This document shows, piece by piece, positions 33,541-34,006 of a DNA stretch of 34,006 nucleotides; within the stretch, counting starts at the first letter, position 1; every line of letters starts with the position of its first letter. The notes under the pieces were generated by a model. It worked only from the letters and a program-made list of their open reading frames with translations. It was not told where the DNA came from and ran no database searches. Made by a program: the position numbers and the translations under genes. The stretch comes from Caryophanales bacterium (GTDB lineage: Bacteria; Bacillota; Bacilli; Paenibacillales; CANHCR01). The stretch spans positions 1 to 34,006 of the forward strand of contig CANHCR010000025.1 of the NCBI GenBank assembly GCA_947459205.1, read 5' to 3'.

Positions 33541-33583
33541 AAAAAAACACCCCCCAGTTCATAACATATGAACAAGGGGGGTG
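33541..33583 (-). terminator. Terminator-like hairpin containing the pgsB Shine-Dalgarno
   Basis: On the minus strand CACCCCCC (33583-33576) pairs with GGGGGGTG (33555-33548), with an inner stem GTTCAT/ATGAAC, followed by seven T residues (33547-33541) and the pgsB ATG at 33540. It looks like an intrinsic terminator of the upstream gene, yet its 3' arm is also the only Shine-Dalgarno of pgsB. Confidence 0.75.
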
Positions 33584-33587
33584 CGCA

Positions 33588-34006
33588 TCAAAGGCATTCG
33601 TACGCGATATCGAATAACGCCAGCATATCCGCTTCTTGATCGGCAATCCAATTGCCGTGCTCCGTTTTCTGTAAGTTGCTGGCTATCGACTTTGTCCTAC
33701 TGTACAAGTCGAAGTGATCCATGTACTGCCTGTCACATTCCAGCACAATTCGCCGTAACTGTCGGTTCAGCGCAGAAACTTTGATGAAGCGCAACGTCAT
33801 GATTGGCATGTGATTGTCTCCGCTCAGAAAAGAAAACACGTGTTCGTTACCGTAACATCTATATTTGCGGCGATAGTCAAAAATACGCGATGCCGCCAGA
33901 AAGTGACGCATCTTCACATCCAAACGTTCTGCCAGCGATTCGGGCAGTTTGAGCACCTCGCTCATAAACGGTAACTGCCAATTGACGTACAATTCTGTTA
34001 TTGACA
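33588..34006 (-). CDS. Hypothetical protein, 5' truncated by the window edge
   Basis: The frame is open from the window edge to a stop at 33588, giving at least 138 residues; no start needs to be placed inside. The visible part is soluble and basic-aromatic, with LKLPESLAERLDVKMRHFLA, FDYRRKYRCYGNEHVFSFLS and RLRRI-type charged stretches near SALNRQLRRIVLECDRQYMD. An internal TTG (33992) or ATG (33965) could be the start if the gene is short. I do not recognise the family. It lies directly upstream of the pgsB hairpin, which probably serves as its terminator. Confidence 0.55.
   Translation of the reverse strand, partial: SITELYVNWQLPFMSEVLKLPESLAERLDVKMRHFLAASRIFDYRRKYRCYGNEHVFSFLSGDNHMPIMTLRFIKVSALNRQLRRIVLECDRQYMDHFDLYSRTKSIASNLQKTEHGNWIADQEADMLALFDIAYECL

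Overview
The window looks like chromosome of an endospore-forming Bacillota (Bacillales or Paenibacillales type, moderate GC). Reasons: a complete GerA/GerB/GerC-type spore germination receptor operon, a YheC/YheD-type ATP-grasp protein, PgsB/PgsC polyglutamate genes, AGGAGG-type ribosome binding sites and sigma-A-like promoters. No rRNA, tRNA, insertion sequence, prophage or CRISPR array was seen. Species cannot be fixed from this sequence alone.

Layout. 1-3181 (minus): 3' truncated secreted isoamylase with a fibronectin-III domain, then a cytosolic 5'-nucleotidase. 3278-5750 (plus): two tandem FliB-like, cysteine-motif lysine N-methylase paralogues, convergent with rmuC (minus). 7082-7489 (plus): queD. 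7564-10671 (minus): a tight three-gene unit of a PaaK/CoF-synthetase-like adenylate-forming enzyme, an SbnA-like and an SbnB-like enzyme, which together suggest 2,3-diaminopropionate production and acyl activation. 10754-12178 (plus): a YheC/D-type ATP-grasp protein and a short-chain dehydrogenase. 12199-15504 (minus): an unknown 98-aa protein, a divergent sigma-70-like factor and an M28 peptidase in one operon, preceded by a second sigma factor with its own promoter and a palindromic operator-like site. 15639-17882 (minus): metA and metY, the acetyl-homoserine route to homocysteine. 17931-21381 (minus): two paralogous exported CAP-domain proteins with different C-terminal ends.

21468-25766 (minus) is the most interesting region. 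It is a four-gene operon with overlapping stop and start codons, ordered microbial rhodopsin, gerA, gerB, gerC, and closed by a terminator. The first gene encodes a 224-aa seven-helix protein with the bacteriorhodopsin helix C signature (YADWFWTTP), the helix F WxxxPxxW pattern and the Schiff-base lysine of helix G. It is translationally coupled to gerA. Several retinal-pocket residues differ from bacteriorhodopsin: the positions of R82, D96, Y185 and D212 are F, I, F and Q. The simplest reading is a light-sensing (or otherwise retinal-dependent) spore germination receptor. That role is inference; the gene order and motifs are directly visible.

25903-34006: a membrane-anchored SAM methyltransferase (plus), a LysE-type exporter (minus), a two-gene operon of unknown proteins behind four 11-bp-phased direct repeats resembling a PhoP box, an ABC-F protein with an overlapping MATE exporter, a small exported Lys/His/Met-rich protein (plus), pgsB-pgsC (minus) with a terminator-like hairpin carrying the pgsB Shine-Dalgarno sequence, and a 5' truncated gene of unknown function at the right edge.
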